64,000 bases of DNA from Aquihabitans sp. G128 (GTDB lineage Bacteria > Actinomycetota > Acidimicrobiia > Acidimicrobiales > Iamiaceae): the NCBI RefSeq assembly GCF_019048865.1, contig NZ_CP077604.1, forward strand, positions 868,001 through 932,000. Reading direction: 5' to 3'. Positions 9,257 to 17,651 of this stretch are shown here, piece by piece. Below the pieces are notes generated by a model. The model saw nothing but the letters and a program-made list of their open reading frames with translations. It did not search any database and was not told the DNA's origin. Each line of letters begins with the position of its first letter. The stretch's first letter is position 1. A program made the position numbers and the translations under genes.

Positions 9257-10299
9257 TGTAGTGACCACGGACCTTGTTGACACCGGTCCGAGCATGAAGT
9301 GAGCCCCCTGGGCGAGTGTGGAGCTGTCTAGGACCCACGCTCGAACCAGGAGGCTCGAAGTGCACGGTAACGCTCGGCTCACGCCCGTTGGCCGGCTCAC
9401 GTTGGTGATGCGGATCGAATCTGGCCGACCAGTCGCCCATGTGGCTGCGGAGATGGGGATCTCCCGCCCGACCGCGTACAAGTGGTGGCGGCGGTGGCAA
9501 GACGACGGCGAAGCCGGCCTCATCGACCGTTCGAGCCGGCCCCGGTCGTGTCCGCATCGCAGCCCCGTCGAGCTCGAGTCCGCAATCGAGGACCTCCGGC
9601 GGACACTGAAGCTCGGTCCGGTGCGCATCGCCGCCCGGCTCGGGGTCCCGGCGTCGACGGTCCACCGGGTGCTGTGTCGGCTCGGTCTGAACCGCCTCGC
9701 GTGGATGGACCGGCCGACAGGTCGGGTGATCCGTCGCTATGAACGGAGCGTGCCGGGCGAGCTGGTGCATGTCGACGTGAAGAAGCTTGGCCGGGTTCCC
9801 GACGGCGGCGGTTGGCGGGTCCACGGCCGAGAGAGCCGCCCGAACCGCAAGCGTGGCCCAGGATGGGACTTCATCCACTCAGCGGTCGATGACCAGTCCC
9901 GGCTCGCCTACAGCGAGATCCACCCTGACGAGAAGGCCGACACCTGCGTCGCGTTCTGGCGCAGGGCGAGAGCCTTCTACGCGGACCACGGCATCGATGT
10001 CACCGGGGTCATGACCGACAACGCCAAGGCGTACCTCTGCGCCCGCTTCCAAGACGCGATCGGCGAGGCCGGTGCTCGGCACTGGTCGATCCCGCCCTAC
10101 TCGCCTCAGATCAACGGCAAGGTCGAGCGGTTCAACCGCACCTTCCTAGACGAGTGGGCCTACGTGCAGCCCTGGCCGGACAACGCCACCAGAACCGCAG
10201 CCCTGGACGACTGGCTCCACCTCTACAACCATCACCGGCACCACGCCGCCGTCGGCGGCCCACCCATCAGCCGCGTCAACGACCTACCGGGTCACTACA
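9257..10299 (+). mobile_element. IS481-family insertion sequence, complete, 1043 bp
   Basis: The element is bounded by imperfect 25-bp terminal inverted repeats at 9257-9281 and 10275-10299. They share the outer 10 bases TGTAGTGACC and the inner GTTGAC, 19 of 25 positions in all. It is flanked by the direct repeat TCTAGC on both sides. It carries one transposase gene. Intact ends, an intact open reading frame and a perfect target duplication suggest a recent, possibly active insertion. The pre-insertion site reconstructs as the ispH stop codon plus downstream sequence. Confidence 0.93.
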
Positions 10300-10304
10300 T
10301 CTAG
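9360..10304 (+). CDS. IS481-family DDE transposase
   Basis: Transposase of 314 residues with an N-terminal helix-turn-helix (PVAHVAAEMGISRPTAYKWW), a second winged-helix part, and a C-terminal RNase-H-like integrase core. The catalytic triad is visible as VHVDVKKL, VMTDNAKAY and INGKVERFNR. The GTG at 9360 was chosen because AGGAGG lies 6 nt upstream (9348-9353); an upstream GTG at 9318 has no such site. The TAG stop (10302-10304) is outside the element, in the duplicated target: the last codon and the stop are completed by the chromosomal NCTAGN sequence. Confidence 0.93.
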   Translation: MHGNARLTPVGRLTLVMRIESGRPVAHVAAEMGISRPTAYKWWRRWQDDGEAGLIDRSSRPRSCPHRSPVELESAIEDLRRTLKLGPVRIAARLGVPASTVHRVLCRLGLNRLAWMDRPTGRVIRRYERSVPGELVHVDVKKLGRVPDGGGWRVHGRESRPNRKRGPGWDFIHSAVDDQSRLAYSEIHPDEKADTCVAFWRRARAFYADHGIDVTGVMTDNAKAYLCARFQDAIGEAGARHWSIPPYSPQINGKVERFNRTFLDEWAYVQPWPDNATRTAALDDWLHLYNHHRHHAAVGGPPISRVNDLPGHYI

Positions 10305-10305
10305 C
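10300..10305. repeat. Right copy of the 6-bp target-site duplication (TCTAGC)
   Basis: It is identical to 9251-9256 and contains the TAG that terminates the transposase gene. Confidence 0.9.
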
Positions 10306-10386
10306 GGAGCCGGCCCCGCCCCCGAGCTGCGCACGATCCGAGGCTGACGGGAAGGACACGGGGGGTCCCGGGGCGAACCCAGGAGC

Positions 10387-11328
10387 ATGGCCCCCGACGC
10401 ACCCCACCGCGACCGCCCGCTCCGGGCCGATCCGCTGTCCGGATCCACCGACGTGCTCGACCGCGAGGAGGACGCCCGCGTGCCGTCCGAAGAGGATCGG
10501 GCCGAGGCGGCCCGCCAGGCCGCCCGACGACCGTCGGCCGAGCTGCCCCCGCTCAGCCGCACCGCCAACGTGGCCGACTGGCTCCGGTCCAAGCGCCCCG
10601 GCTCCCGGCCCGCTGCCGGGCCGGCGGCCGCGAAGGAGCCCGAGGCCCGCGCCGGAGCCCCGGTGCCGGCCACGCGCACCTCGACGACCGCTGACGCCGC
10701 TGGGTCGCAGGGACCGCTCGACCGCCTTCGGGCGCGAGCCGCCGAGGCCCCGGTGCGCGAGCTCGTGGGCGGGATCGCCCTGTGCCTGGTCGGCGTGGGC
10801 CTCCTGCTCGGCTGGGTGGTCCACATCTCGTGGACGCCGCTGCTCGACGTCGGCCTCCTGGTCATCGGCGCCGTGCTGGTGGTCCAGGCTCGCCGCTCCA
10901 CCCCGGCCCGTCCCCTGATCGCCCTCGGCGTCCTGCTGGCACTGATCTCGGTGGCCACCTGGCGGGCCGACGTCACCCTCGACGGCGGCCTCGGCCGGCG
11001 GCGAGAGGCGCCGGCGCTCAGCCGGGCCACCCCCTTCGAGTACCAGCTCGGCACCGGTCAGCTCACGATCGACCTGCGCTCGACGATCATCACCGGCGCC
11101 CCGTTGGCCATCGACGCCGAGGTCGGCGTCGGCCGGATCGTCGTGCGGGTGCCGAAGGACGCGGTGGTGACCACCCACGCCGTGGCCAGCGGCCAGGTCC
11201 TCGTCTTCGGCAAGCGCCACGTGGGCCCCGGCTACGAGGCCACCACGACGGCGGCCAACCTGACGAACAAGCAGATCCAGCTGGACCTCCGGGTCGGGAT
11301 CGGGAGCGTGGAGGTGCAGCGTGGCTGA
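10387..11328 (+). CDS. LiaF-like membrane protein with C-terminal cell-wall-stress-type domain
   Basis: A 313-residue protein with a charged, disordered N-terminal region of about 120 residues (Pro, Ala, Arg and Glu rich), three hydrophobic segments between about 125 and 195, and a C-terminal beta-rich domain resembling the LiaF/YvqF cell-wall-active antibiotics response domain (VGVGRIVVRVPKDAVVTTHA, IGSVEV). LiaF-type proteins modulate envelope-stress two-component systems, but no kinase or regulator is nearby, so the role here is open. AGGAGC directly precedes the ATG. The stop overlaps the start of the next small membrane gene. Confidence 0.65.
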   Translation: MAPDAPHRDRPLRADPLSGSTDVLDREEDARVPSEEDRAEAARQAARRPSAELPPLSRTANVADWLRSKRPGSRPAAGPAAAKEPEARAGAPVPATRTSTTADAAGSQGPLDRLRARAAEAPVRELVGGIALCLVGVGLLLGWVVHISWTPLLDVGLLVIGAVLVVQARRSTPARPLIALGVLLALISVATWRADVTLDGGLGRRREAPALSRATPFEYQLGTGQLTIDLRSTIITGAPLAIDAEVGVGRIVVRVPKDAVVTTHAVASGQVLVFGKRHVGPGYEATTTAANLTNKQIQLDLRVGIGSVEVQRG

Positions 11329-11545
11329 CAAGGGAACGACCGGACCCCGCTGGGACGCCCAGGGCCTGGGCTTCGGCCTCGTGGTCGGCCTCATCGGCCT
11401 CGCGATGCTGCTGGGCCGCAACGGTGGCGGCCTCCGCCCCGTGCACCTGCTCGGCATCGTCATCCTCGGCGCCGGCGCCGCCGTGCTGGTGACGGCGATC
11501 GACCGCCCCGCCGGCCACGGCAAGGGCCCCGCCCCCCTCGACTGA
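11321..11545 (+). CDS. Small two-helix membrane protein, unknown function
   Basis: A 74-residue protein with two predicted membrane helices (about residues 17-32 and 42-60) joined by a short Gly/Arg loop. The GTG start overlaps the 3' end of the LiaF-like gene by 8 nt, so it is probably translated with it. The two-helix arrangement recalls LiaI-like companions of LiaF proteins, but no family motif is recognisable. Confidence 0.6.
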   Translation: MADKGTTGPRWDAQGLGFGLVVGLIGLAMLLGRNGGGLRPVHLLGIVILGAGAAVLVTAIDRPAGHGKGPAPLD

Positions 11546-11593
11546 GCAGGCCGGGCCGAGCGGACGGCGCCGGAGCACGGCAGACTCGGGTGC

Positions 11594-12139
11594 ATGAGCA
11601 GCTTCACGCGGATGGACGAGTCGACGGCCGAGCAGTGGGCGGTCATCGGGGCCGAGACCATGAAGAACCAGCCCCGGGTGGCCGAGGAGGTCCTCGCCAT
11701 GCTGCGCCGGCTGGAGGGCATCACCGACGGCTTCGGCACGAACCAGCTGGTGCACGCCCTGCAGACGGCCACCTTCGCCGAGCGGGGTGGGGCCGACACC
11801 GAGCTCGTGGTGGCCAGCTTGTGCCACGACATCGGCAAGCTGATCAGCGTCTTCAACCACCCGGCCATCGCCGCGGAGATCCTCAAGCCCTACGTGCGCG
11901 AGGAGGTCTACTTCGCCATCAAGGCCCACCAGGACTTCCAGGGCAAGCACTACTACCACCACTTCGGTGGCGACGTGAACGCCCGCGACAAGTACGAGGG
12001 CGAGGCCTTCTACGAGCTGGCGGCAACCTTCGCCGACGACTGGGACCAGACGGCGTTCGACCCGGACGGCGAGTACCTGCCGCTGGAGCACTTCGAGCCG
12101 CTCGTGCGCGAGGTCTTCGCCCAGCCGCGCTCGATGTAG
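11594..12139 (+). CDS. HD-domain protein of the PhnZ-like type
   Basis: A 181-residue HD-fold protein. Candidate metal ligands are H54, the HD pair H78-D79 (SLCHDIGKLI), H89, H112 and H122 (AHQDFQGKHYYHHFG) and D151 (DDWDQTAFDPD). This pattern resembles the PhnZ / myo-inositol-oxygenase-like HD subfamily, which contains mixed-valence di-iron oxygenases as well as uncharacterised members. The C-terminal YLPLEHFEPLVREVF is typical of that family. No phosphonate or inositol genes are adjacent, so the substrate is unknown. A CAGACT hexamer ends 7 nt before the ATG and may be its -10 box. Confidence 0.75.
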   Translation: MSSFTRMDESTAEQWAVIGAETMKNQPRVAEEVLAMLRRLEGITDGFGTNQLVHALQTATFAERGGADTELVVASLCHDIGKLISVFNHPAIAAEILKPYVREEVYFAIKAHQDFQGKHYYHHFGGDVNARDKYEGEAFYELAATFADDWDQTAFDPDGEYLPLEHFEPLVREVFAQPRSM

Positions 12140-12164
12140 GCGCCTCCGCCGAGCGCGACCACGA

Positions 12165-13766
12165 TCAGGCCATCGGCCCCTCGGCGGGGTCCGGTGCCGT
12201 CGGCTCCTCCATCAGCCGGGCCCGGGCGGCGAGGACGGCCAGGCCGGCTGCCACCGCCGAGACGCCGGCGGCGGCCAGCTCCGGGGCGTGCTTCGGGCCG
12301 GTGAGGGGCAGCTCGCCCACGATCGGCGTGGCTCTCGGAGCCACCCCCACCGGCGCACCCGGTGCCGGAGCCGGCACGGTGGCAGGTGGGAGGGTGGTGC
12401 TGGTGGTCGTGGTCGACGGCGGCGCGGCGGTGGCCGGGAGGATCGTCTTGGGATCGGGCACGTCGGGCTGGCAGGCGCTGCCGGTGGCGGGCAGGCCGGG
12501 CTCGGCGAGCTGCGGCGGCTCGGCGAAGGCCTTGGTGGTGAGGTCCAGCGTGTCGAGCAGGTCGTTGGCGTTGGCGTCGCGGTAGGTCAGCGCACCGAGG
12601 TTGAACTTGGTCTCGATGAGCTTGAGGATCGAGGTGTGGTCGTAGACCGTGCTCGACACGTGGTTCGGCTTCGACCACGGCGAGATCACGAAGCCGGGCA
12701 CGCGGAAGCCGTAGCGGTCGAAGGCGCCGGGGAGGTCGGGCGGCACGTCGATGTCGGGCTGGACGGCATCGGGCGCCACCGCAGGCGGCGGCGCCACGTG
12801 GTCGTAGTAGCCGCCGTGCTCGTCGTAGGTGAAGACCAGCACCGTCTTCTCCCAGGCCGGGCTGTCGAGCACGGCCTTGATCACCCTCGAGCTGTACGCC
12901 TCGCCGAGCTGGATGTCGAAGGGGTTCTCCTCGGTGTAGGTCTCGAACCCGGGGCTGACGATGGAGACCTGGGGCAGCGAACCGGTGGCGCAGTCGGCCA
13001 GGAACTGCGGGAACGTGCGCACCTTGTCCTTGTTGGCCGCGTGGACCTCCGGGAACAGCAGGATGTCGGGCAGGTCGAAGGCGTAGTCGGCCCAGCTGAT
13101 GCCGTGGTCGTTCAGCCGGTCCCAGATGGTGCCGTTCGGCGCTCCCGGGTTGGCCAGGATGGCGTCGGTGTCGGTGGCGACGAGGCCCACCGAGGTGGCG
13201 GCCTGCAGGTACCGGCGGTTCGGGTACGTCTGGCAGGGCGCCGAGGCGAACCAGCGGTCGCAGAGCGGGAACGTGCGGGCCAGGTCCCAGTAGAAGGGCA
13301 GGTGGCCACCGTCCCAGTACTTCATGGCGTTGGTGTTGCCGTCGGCCAGGAACCCGGTCATGGCACCGCCGGCGTACTGCCGGTGCGTCGAGTTCCAGCT
13401 CTGGCTCACGCCTTGGCCGGGCTGGCAGGTCTCGGTGGCCCGGAAGACCGCGAGCGGGTCGAGCCCGCCGCCGCGGGGGTTGGCGTTGGTGGGGGTGCCG
13501 GCGCCGTCGAGGGTGTAGCCGTCGCCCACCTCGAGCATCCCGAAGTAGCTGTCGTAGGAGTGGTTCTCTTGCATGTACACGACGATGTGCTCGATCTGCG
13601 GGAGCCGGTCGACCCCCTCGGGCTTGGACGGGTCCGGCCGCGACCCCGGCCCCAGCACCCCCGGCGCCGCCCACACCTGCGATCCCCGCAGCCCGCCGGC
13701 CAGCGCGTAGCCCGCGCCGGCGGCCATCCCCTGCAGGACCCGTCTCCGACTCACTCCCCTGGTCAC
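12165..13766 (-). CDS. Tat-exported phospholipase C / phosphoesterase with LPxTG-like C-terminus
   Basis: Alkaline-phosphatase-fold phosphoesterase of the phospholipase C family. The N-terminus VTRGVSRRRVLQGMAAGAG is a twin-arginine signal followed by a hydrophobic stretch. The core has HIVVYMQENHSYDSYFG (metal and nucleophile region), FTYDEHGGYYDHV and VPGFVISPWS. A Pro/Thr/Ala-rich linker follows, then LPLTG, a hydrophobic segment and an Arg-containing tail, which resembles a sortase sorting signal. The GTG at 13766 is supported by TACCGT 7 nt upstream. The gene is about 533 codons and monocistronic. Confidence 0.85.
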   Translation of the reverse strand: MTRGVSRRRVLQGMAAGAGYALAGGLRGSQVWAAPGVLGPGSRPDPSKPEGVDRLPQIEHIVVYMQENHSYDSYFGMLEVGDGYTLDGAGTPTNANPRGGGLDPLAVFRATETCQPGQGVSQSWNSTHRQYAGGAMTGFLADGNTNAMKYWDGGHLPFYWDLARTFPLCDRWFASAPCQTYPNRRYLQAATSVGLVATDTDAILANPGAPNGTIWDRLNDHGISWADYAFDLPDILLFPEVHAANKDKVRTFPQFLADCATGSLPQVSIVSPGFETYTEENPFDIQLGEAYSSRVIKAVLDSPAWEKTVLVFTYDEHGGYYDHVAPPPAVAPDAVQPDIDVPPDLPGAFDRYGFRVPGFVISPWSKPNHVSSTVYDHTSILKLIETKFNLGALTYRDANANDLLDTLDLTTKAFAEPPQLAEPGLPATGSACQPDVPDPKTILPATAAPPSTTTTSTTLPPATVPAPAPGAPVGVAPRATPIVGELPLTGPKHAPELAAAGVSAVAAGLAVLAARARLMEEPTAPDPAEGPMA

Positions 13767-13773
13767 GGCGGGC

Positions 13774-13779
13774 ACGGTA
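13774..13779 (-). promoter_or_regulatory. Leaderless-type -10 box (TACCGT) of the phospholipase C gene
   Basis: TACCGT on the minus strand ends 7 nt before the GTG at 13766. Confidence 0.55.
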
Positions 13780-13848
13780 CGCCTCGGCGTGGTGTCGTGC
13801 TCGTCGGCGAGGTGGCCCACCGGCCACGGGCCGGTGAACGCTCGGCGA

Positions 13849-14544
13849 TCAGGTGTTGGGGGTCCCGGCCGCCACCTGGGCTTGGTCGAAGAGGTCCTGG
13901 ATGATCGGGTGGAGCTCCGCGGTGCGGGCCTTGATGGCGGCACGGCGCGCCTTGGGGCCATCGGCCTCCGGGGCGGCGAGCGCGGGGCCCACCACGAGGC
14001 GGATCTTGTGGGGCTTGATGAACTTGGCGCCCTTGGGCATGGCCGTCTCGGAGCCGCCGATGCCCACCGGCACGATCGGCACGCCGGTGCGGCTCTGCAC
14101 GAAGGCGGCGCCGTCGAAGAGCTCCTGCACCACGGGGCCGCTCTGGCGGGTGCCCTCGGGGAAGATCACCACCGGGTCGCCGGCCTGGAGGACGGTGATG
14201 CAGCTCTGGAGCGCCTCTCGGTCTGCCGTCCCTCGGGTGACGGGGATGGCGCCGAGGGCGGTGAAGATCCGGTCCCAGACGCCCACGAAGATCGAGTCCT
14301 TCGAGAGGTACCGGATCCGCTTGTCGGTGCAGATGAGCAGCAGCAGGAAGTCGATGTTCGACCGGTGGACGGGCGTGAAGATGAAGGCGCCGTCCTTGGG
14401 CACGTGCTCCTTGCCGGTGGCCGACACCCGGAACCAGAGCTTGGCGAAGCCCACCAGCACCACCTTCACCGCGGCGTAGAAGCGCAGCTCGCCCTTGGTG
14501 GCGGGGCGGCCGTCGTTGCGGGGCGTGCCCGTCGGGGTGCTCAC
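13849..14544 (-). CDS. 1-acylglycerol-3-phosphate O-acyltransferase-like protein (PlsC family)
   Basis: PlsC-family acyltransferase of 231 residues, probably acylating lysophosphatidic acid in phospholipid synthesis. The catalytic HX4D appears as HRSNID (TPVHRSNIDFLLL), and the phosphate-binding motif as FPEGTRQSG. The GTG start overlaps the cmk stop (GTGA), which indicates translational coupling. The family also includes acyltransferases for other lipids, so the exact acceptor is inferred. Confidence 0.86.
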   Translation of the reverse strand: MSTPTGTPRNDGRPATKGELRFYAAVKVVLVGFAKLWFRVSATGKEHVPKDGAFIFTPVHRSNIDFLLLLICTDKRIRYLSKDSIFVGVWDRIFTALGAIPVTRGTADREALQSCITVLQAGDPVVIFPEGTRQSGPVVQELFDGAAFVQSRTGVPIVPVGIGGSETAMPKGAKFIKPHKIRLVVGPALAAPEADGPKARRAAIKARTAELHPIIQDLFDQAQVAAGTPNT

Positions 14545-15209
14545 GGCAGCATCCCGGCGAGGTCGGCCACCAGGTCGTCGATGCTGCGGTCGGTGGTGTC
14601 GACCAGCACCGCGCCGTCGGCCAGCTCGAGCGGGCTGGCCTCGCGGCCCTGGTCCAGGGCGTCGCGTCGGGCGAGGTCGGCCGCCACGGTCTCGTAGCTG
14701 AGGTCGGAGACCTCCTTGGAGCGCCGGGCGGCACGGACCTCGGGCGAAGCCGTCAGGTACACCTTGAGGGCGGCGTCGGGGAACACCACCGAGCCGATGT
14801 CGCGACCCTCGAGCACGCCCCCGCCCCGCTGCTCGGCCCACTCCCGCTGGCGCCGGACCAGCTCGCGGCGCACGTCGGGGTTGGCGGCGACGATGCTGAC
14901 GGCCCGGGTGACCTCGGGGCCGCGGATCTCGATGGTGGCGTCGGTGCCGTCGACCACCAGCGTGCCGTCGACGAGCGTGAGCTCGACCTGGCGGGCCAGG
15001 CGGGCGACCACCTCGGCATCGGCGGGGTCGATGCCCCGGCGCAGCGCGGCGAAGGTGACGCCCCGGTACATGGCCCCGGTGTCGAGGTACTCGAGGCCCA
15101 GGTGGGTGGCGAGCCGCCGCCCCACCGTGGACTTCCCCGACCCGGCCGGACCGTCGATGGCGATCACGGTGAAGGGGCGCTCGGGCCCGTCGCTGCTGGC
15201 GTCTGACAC
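14541..15209 (-). CDS. cmk: Cytidylate kinase
   Basis: Phosphorylates CMP and dCMP with ATP. The P-loop AIDGPAGSGKSTVGRRL, the substrate-binding YLDTGAMYRGVTFAALR, and GRDIGSVVFPDA with the following lid region are all present. The 222-residue length is normal. The GTG at 15209 is supported by a TAGGCT box 8 nt upstream that overlaps the aroA stop, so cmk-plsC may have its own leaderless transcript besides read-through from aroA. Confidence 0.95.
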   Translation of the reverse strand: MSDASSDGPERPFTVIAIDGPAGSGKSTVGRRLATHLGLEYLDTGAMYRGVTFAALRRGIDPADAEVVARLARQVELTLVDGTLVVDGTDATIEIRGPEVTRAVSIVAANPDVRRELVRRQREWAEQRGGGVLEGRDIGSVVFPDAALKVYLTASPEVRAARRSKEVSDLSYETVAADLARRDALDQGREASPLELADGAVLVDTTDRSIDDLVADLAGMLP

Positions 15210-15217
15210 GAGGGTCG

Positions 15218-15223
15218 AGCCTA
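15218..15223 (-). promoter_or_regulatory. Leaderless-type -10 box (TAGGCT) of cmk, overlapping the aroA stop
   Basis: TAGGCT on the minus strand ends 8 nt before the GTG at 15209. Its TAG is also the aroA stop codon. Confidence 0.5.
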
Positions 15224-16555
15224 GGCGGTCGGCGCGGCGGCGCCGCTGGCCGCATCGGGCGCGAGGCCGAAGATCGGCAGGTCCCAGTAGCGGGGGAACG
15301 TCTTGGCCACGCAACCCGGCTCGGCGATGGCGATGCCCGGCACGGCCAGGCCGAGGAGGGCGAAGCTCATGGCCATGCGGTGGTCGTCGGAGGTCTGGAC
15401 GACGGTGGGCCGAGGCGTGCCAGGGCGGATGGTCCACCCGTCAGCGTCGATGGCCACCTCGATGCCGCAGCGGGCCAGCTCGGTGGCCACCGCCTCGATC
15501 CTGTCGATCTCCTTGCGCCGGATGAAGCCGATGCCGGTGACGGACACGGGACTGCTCGCGAAGGGGGCCACCACCGCCAGGGTCTGGGCGGTGTCGGAGA
15601 AGTGGGTGAGGTCGAAGGTGCCACCCGTGAGGCTCCCCCGCTCGGCCCGGACCTCGGTGCCGACGTCGTCCCGGGTGACGGTGGCCCCCATGGCCCCCAG
15701 CACGTCGGCGAAGGCGACGTCGCCCTGCAGGGCCTGCTCCGTGAGGCCCAGGACGCGGACCCGGCCCCCGCAGATCGCTGCAGCCGCCAGCGGGTAGGAC
15801 GCTGCGCTGGCATCGGGCTCCACGGCGTAGGTGCGGGCCGTGTAGCCGCCCGGTGCCACCGCGAAGGTGCGGGGATCGGGCTGCTCGACGGTGGCGCCGA
15901 ACGCCGCCATGACGGCGATGGTGAGCTCGACGTAGGGGCGCGAGACCAGGTCGGTGGTGAGCTCGACCACCAGGCCATCGGGCAGGCACGGCGCCACGAG
16001 GAGCAGGCCCGAGAGGAACTGGCTGGAGGCGTCGCCCGGCACCCGCACCACGCCGGAGCGGAGCCCGCCCCCGGAGACGGTGGCGGGGAGGTGGCCGGCC
16101 GGTCCCTGCTCCTCGATGCCGGCGCCGAGGTCGCGCAGCGCGCCGAAGGTGGTTCCCATGGGACGGAGCTGCATCTGCGGGTGCGCCGTCACGCGGTAGG
16201 CGCCCCGGCCCAGGGCGAGCAGCGGCGGGACGAAGCGGGCGGTGGTGCCCGACTGGCGCACGTCGATCGGCTCGTCGGTGCTCGGCAGCGAGCCCGCTCC
16301 CCCGGTGACGGTGATCTCGGCCGCTGCCTCGTCGGTGCTGACCTCCAGGCCCACGGCGCGCAGGGCGCCGACCATGGCCTCGGTGTCGTCGGCGAAGAGG
16401 GCGCCGGTGAGCCGTGAGGTGCCCGTGGCCAGCGCGGCGCAGACGAGGGCCCGGTTGGTGACGGACTTCGAGCCCGGGACCCGGACGTCGACGTCGAGCG
16501 GGCCGGGGGCCGGGACGATGGGGTACGGATCGGGCAGGGCCGAGAGGTCGAGCAC
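15221..16555 (-). CDS. aroA: 3-phosphoshikimate 1-carboxyvinyltransferase (EPSP synthase)
   Basis: Sixth step of the shikimate pathway: joins PEP and shikimate-3-phosphate. Diagnostic segments are VPGSKSVTNRALVCAALA near the N-terminus, RQSGTTARFVPPLLAL, the PEP/S3P region HPQMQLRPMG, and the C-terminal TSDDHRMAMSFALLGL. Length 444 is typical. The GTG start lies 9 nt after the tyrA stop. In the glycine-rich loop the third residue after the SGTT motif is Arg-Phe as in ordinary class I/II enzymes; herbicide class was not assigned. Confidence 0.96.
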   Translation of the reverse strand: MLDLSALPDPYPIVPAPGPLDVDVRVPGSKSVTNRALVCAALATGTSRLTGALFADDTEAMVGALRAVGLEVSTDEAAAEITVTGGAGSLPSTDEPIDVRQSGTTARFVPPLLALGRGAYRVTAHPQMQLRPMGTTFGALRDLGAGIEEQGPAGHLPATVSGGGLRSGVVRVPGDASSQFLSGLLLVAPCLPDGLVVELTTDLVSRPYVELTIAVMAAFGATVEQPDPRTFAVAPGGYTARTYAVEPDASAASYPLAAAAICGGRVRVLGLTEQALQGDVAFADVLGAMGATVTRDDVGTEVRAERGSLTGGTFDLTHFSDTAQTLAVVAPFASSPVSVTGIGFIRRKEIDRIEAVATELARCGIEVAIDADGWTIRPGTPRPTVVQTSDDHRMAMSFALLGLAVPGIAIAEPGCVAKTFPRYWDLPIFGLAPDAASGAAAPTA

Positions 16556-16564
16556 GGTGCCGGC

Positions 16565-17638
16565 CTAGCCCAGGTGGTGGACGGCGGGGCGGTAGCCCCG
16601 CTCGACCAGCCCGATGCGGAAGGCCTCGGCCCGAGCGGTGTCGACTAGCAGGATGAGCACGCCGCGGTCGCCCTCGCTCGAGTGGGCGACCTCGATGTCG
16701 GCGATGTTGATGGACAGGTCGCTGGCCAGGGTGGCCACCTCGGCGATGACCCCGTCGCGGTCGGGCACCGGGATGCGGACCTCGGCGACCTCGGCGGGGC
16801 GGACCACGCGGCTGGGCAGGTTGCGCCGCGCGCCTTGAGCCCGCTCGAGGGTGCTCAGCAGCTGGTCTCGCTCCCCGTCGGCGACCATCGCCCGGAGGCG
16901 CCCGAGCTCGTCGACGAGGCGGTCGATGACCTCCACGATCGCCGCCTGGTTCTCGGCGCAGATGTCGGGCCAGATGGTGGGGGTGCCCGCGGCGATGCGG
17001 GTCATGTCGCGGAAGCCGCCGGCGGCGAGGCGGAGCAGCGCGGCGTGCTCCTCGGCCCGCTCATCCGCGATGCCCATCAGCGCCGCTGCGGTGAGGTGCG
17101 GGACGTGGGAGACCACGGCCACCAGCGCGTCGTGGCGCTCCGGGGCCAGGGCCACCACCTCCGCGCCGAGCATGCCGGCCACGCCCGCCACCGCCGTGTA
17201 GTGGTCGGAGTCGGTGTCGGCGACGGGGGTGAGCACCCACACCGCCCCCTCGAACAGGTCGGGCGTGGCGCCCTCGACCCCGAGCTGCTCGGACCCGGCC
17301 ATGGGGTGGCCGCCGACGAAGCGGGGGTCGCCGACCTGGGCGACGACCGAGGCCTTCACCGAGCCGACGTCGGTGACGATGCCGGTGGTCTCGGCCAGGG
17401 CGCGGCGGACCTCGGCGGGGATGGCCCGCACCGGGGCGGCCACGAAGGTGATGGTCGACTCGGGATCGATGCCGATGGCGTCGATCGCGCCCAGCTCCAG
17501 CGCCCGCTTCTCGACCTCGGGATCGACGTCGGTGCCGGTCACGTGCCACCCGCTGGCTCGCAGGGCCATGCCGATGGACCCGCCGATGAGGCCGGTCCCG
17601 ATGATCGAGGCGCGGTGGGCGCCGGGGAGCACTGCCAT
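16565..17638 (-). CDS. tyrA: Prephenate dehydrogenase with C-terminal ACT domain
   Basis: Oxidatively decarboxylates prephenate toward tyrosine with NAD(P). The Rossmann motif GTGLIGGSIGMALR lies at the N-terminus; GGHPMAGSEQLGVEGA and the ALVAVVSHVPHLTA segment are typical catalytic-domain signatures. The last ~75 residues (RIPVPDRDGVIAEVATLASD, VAHSSEGDRGVLILLV) form an ACT domain, which suggests feedback control by an amino acid, probably tyrosine. It lies between aroH and aroA in one minus-strand run. Confidence 0.94.
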   Translation of the reverse strand: MAVLPGAHRASIIGTGLIGGSIGMALRASGWHVTGTDVDPEVEKRALELGAIDAIGIDPESTITFVAAPVRAIPAEVRRALAETTGIVTDVGSVKASVVAQVGDPRFVGGHPMAGSEQLGVEGATPDLFEGAVWVLTPVADTDSDHYTAVAGVAGMLGAEVVALAPERHDALVAVVSHVPHLTAAALMGIADERAEEHAALLRLAAGGFRDMTRIAAGTPTIWPDICAENQAAIVEVIDRLVDELGRLRAMVADGERDQLLSTLERAQGARRNLPSRVVRPAEVAEVRIPVPDRDGVIAEVATLASDLSINIADIEVAHSSEGDRGVLILLVDTARAEAFRIGLVERGYRPAVHHLG

Positions 17639-17651
17639 GGGTCGGGCCGGC

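Noticed and set aside
9257..10299. IS insertion as a disruption of ispH
   Set aside because: The last ispH codons and stop are intact because the target duplication contains the TAG.
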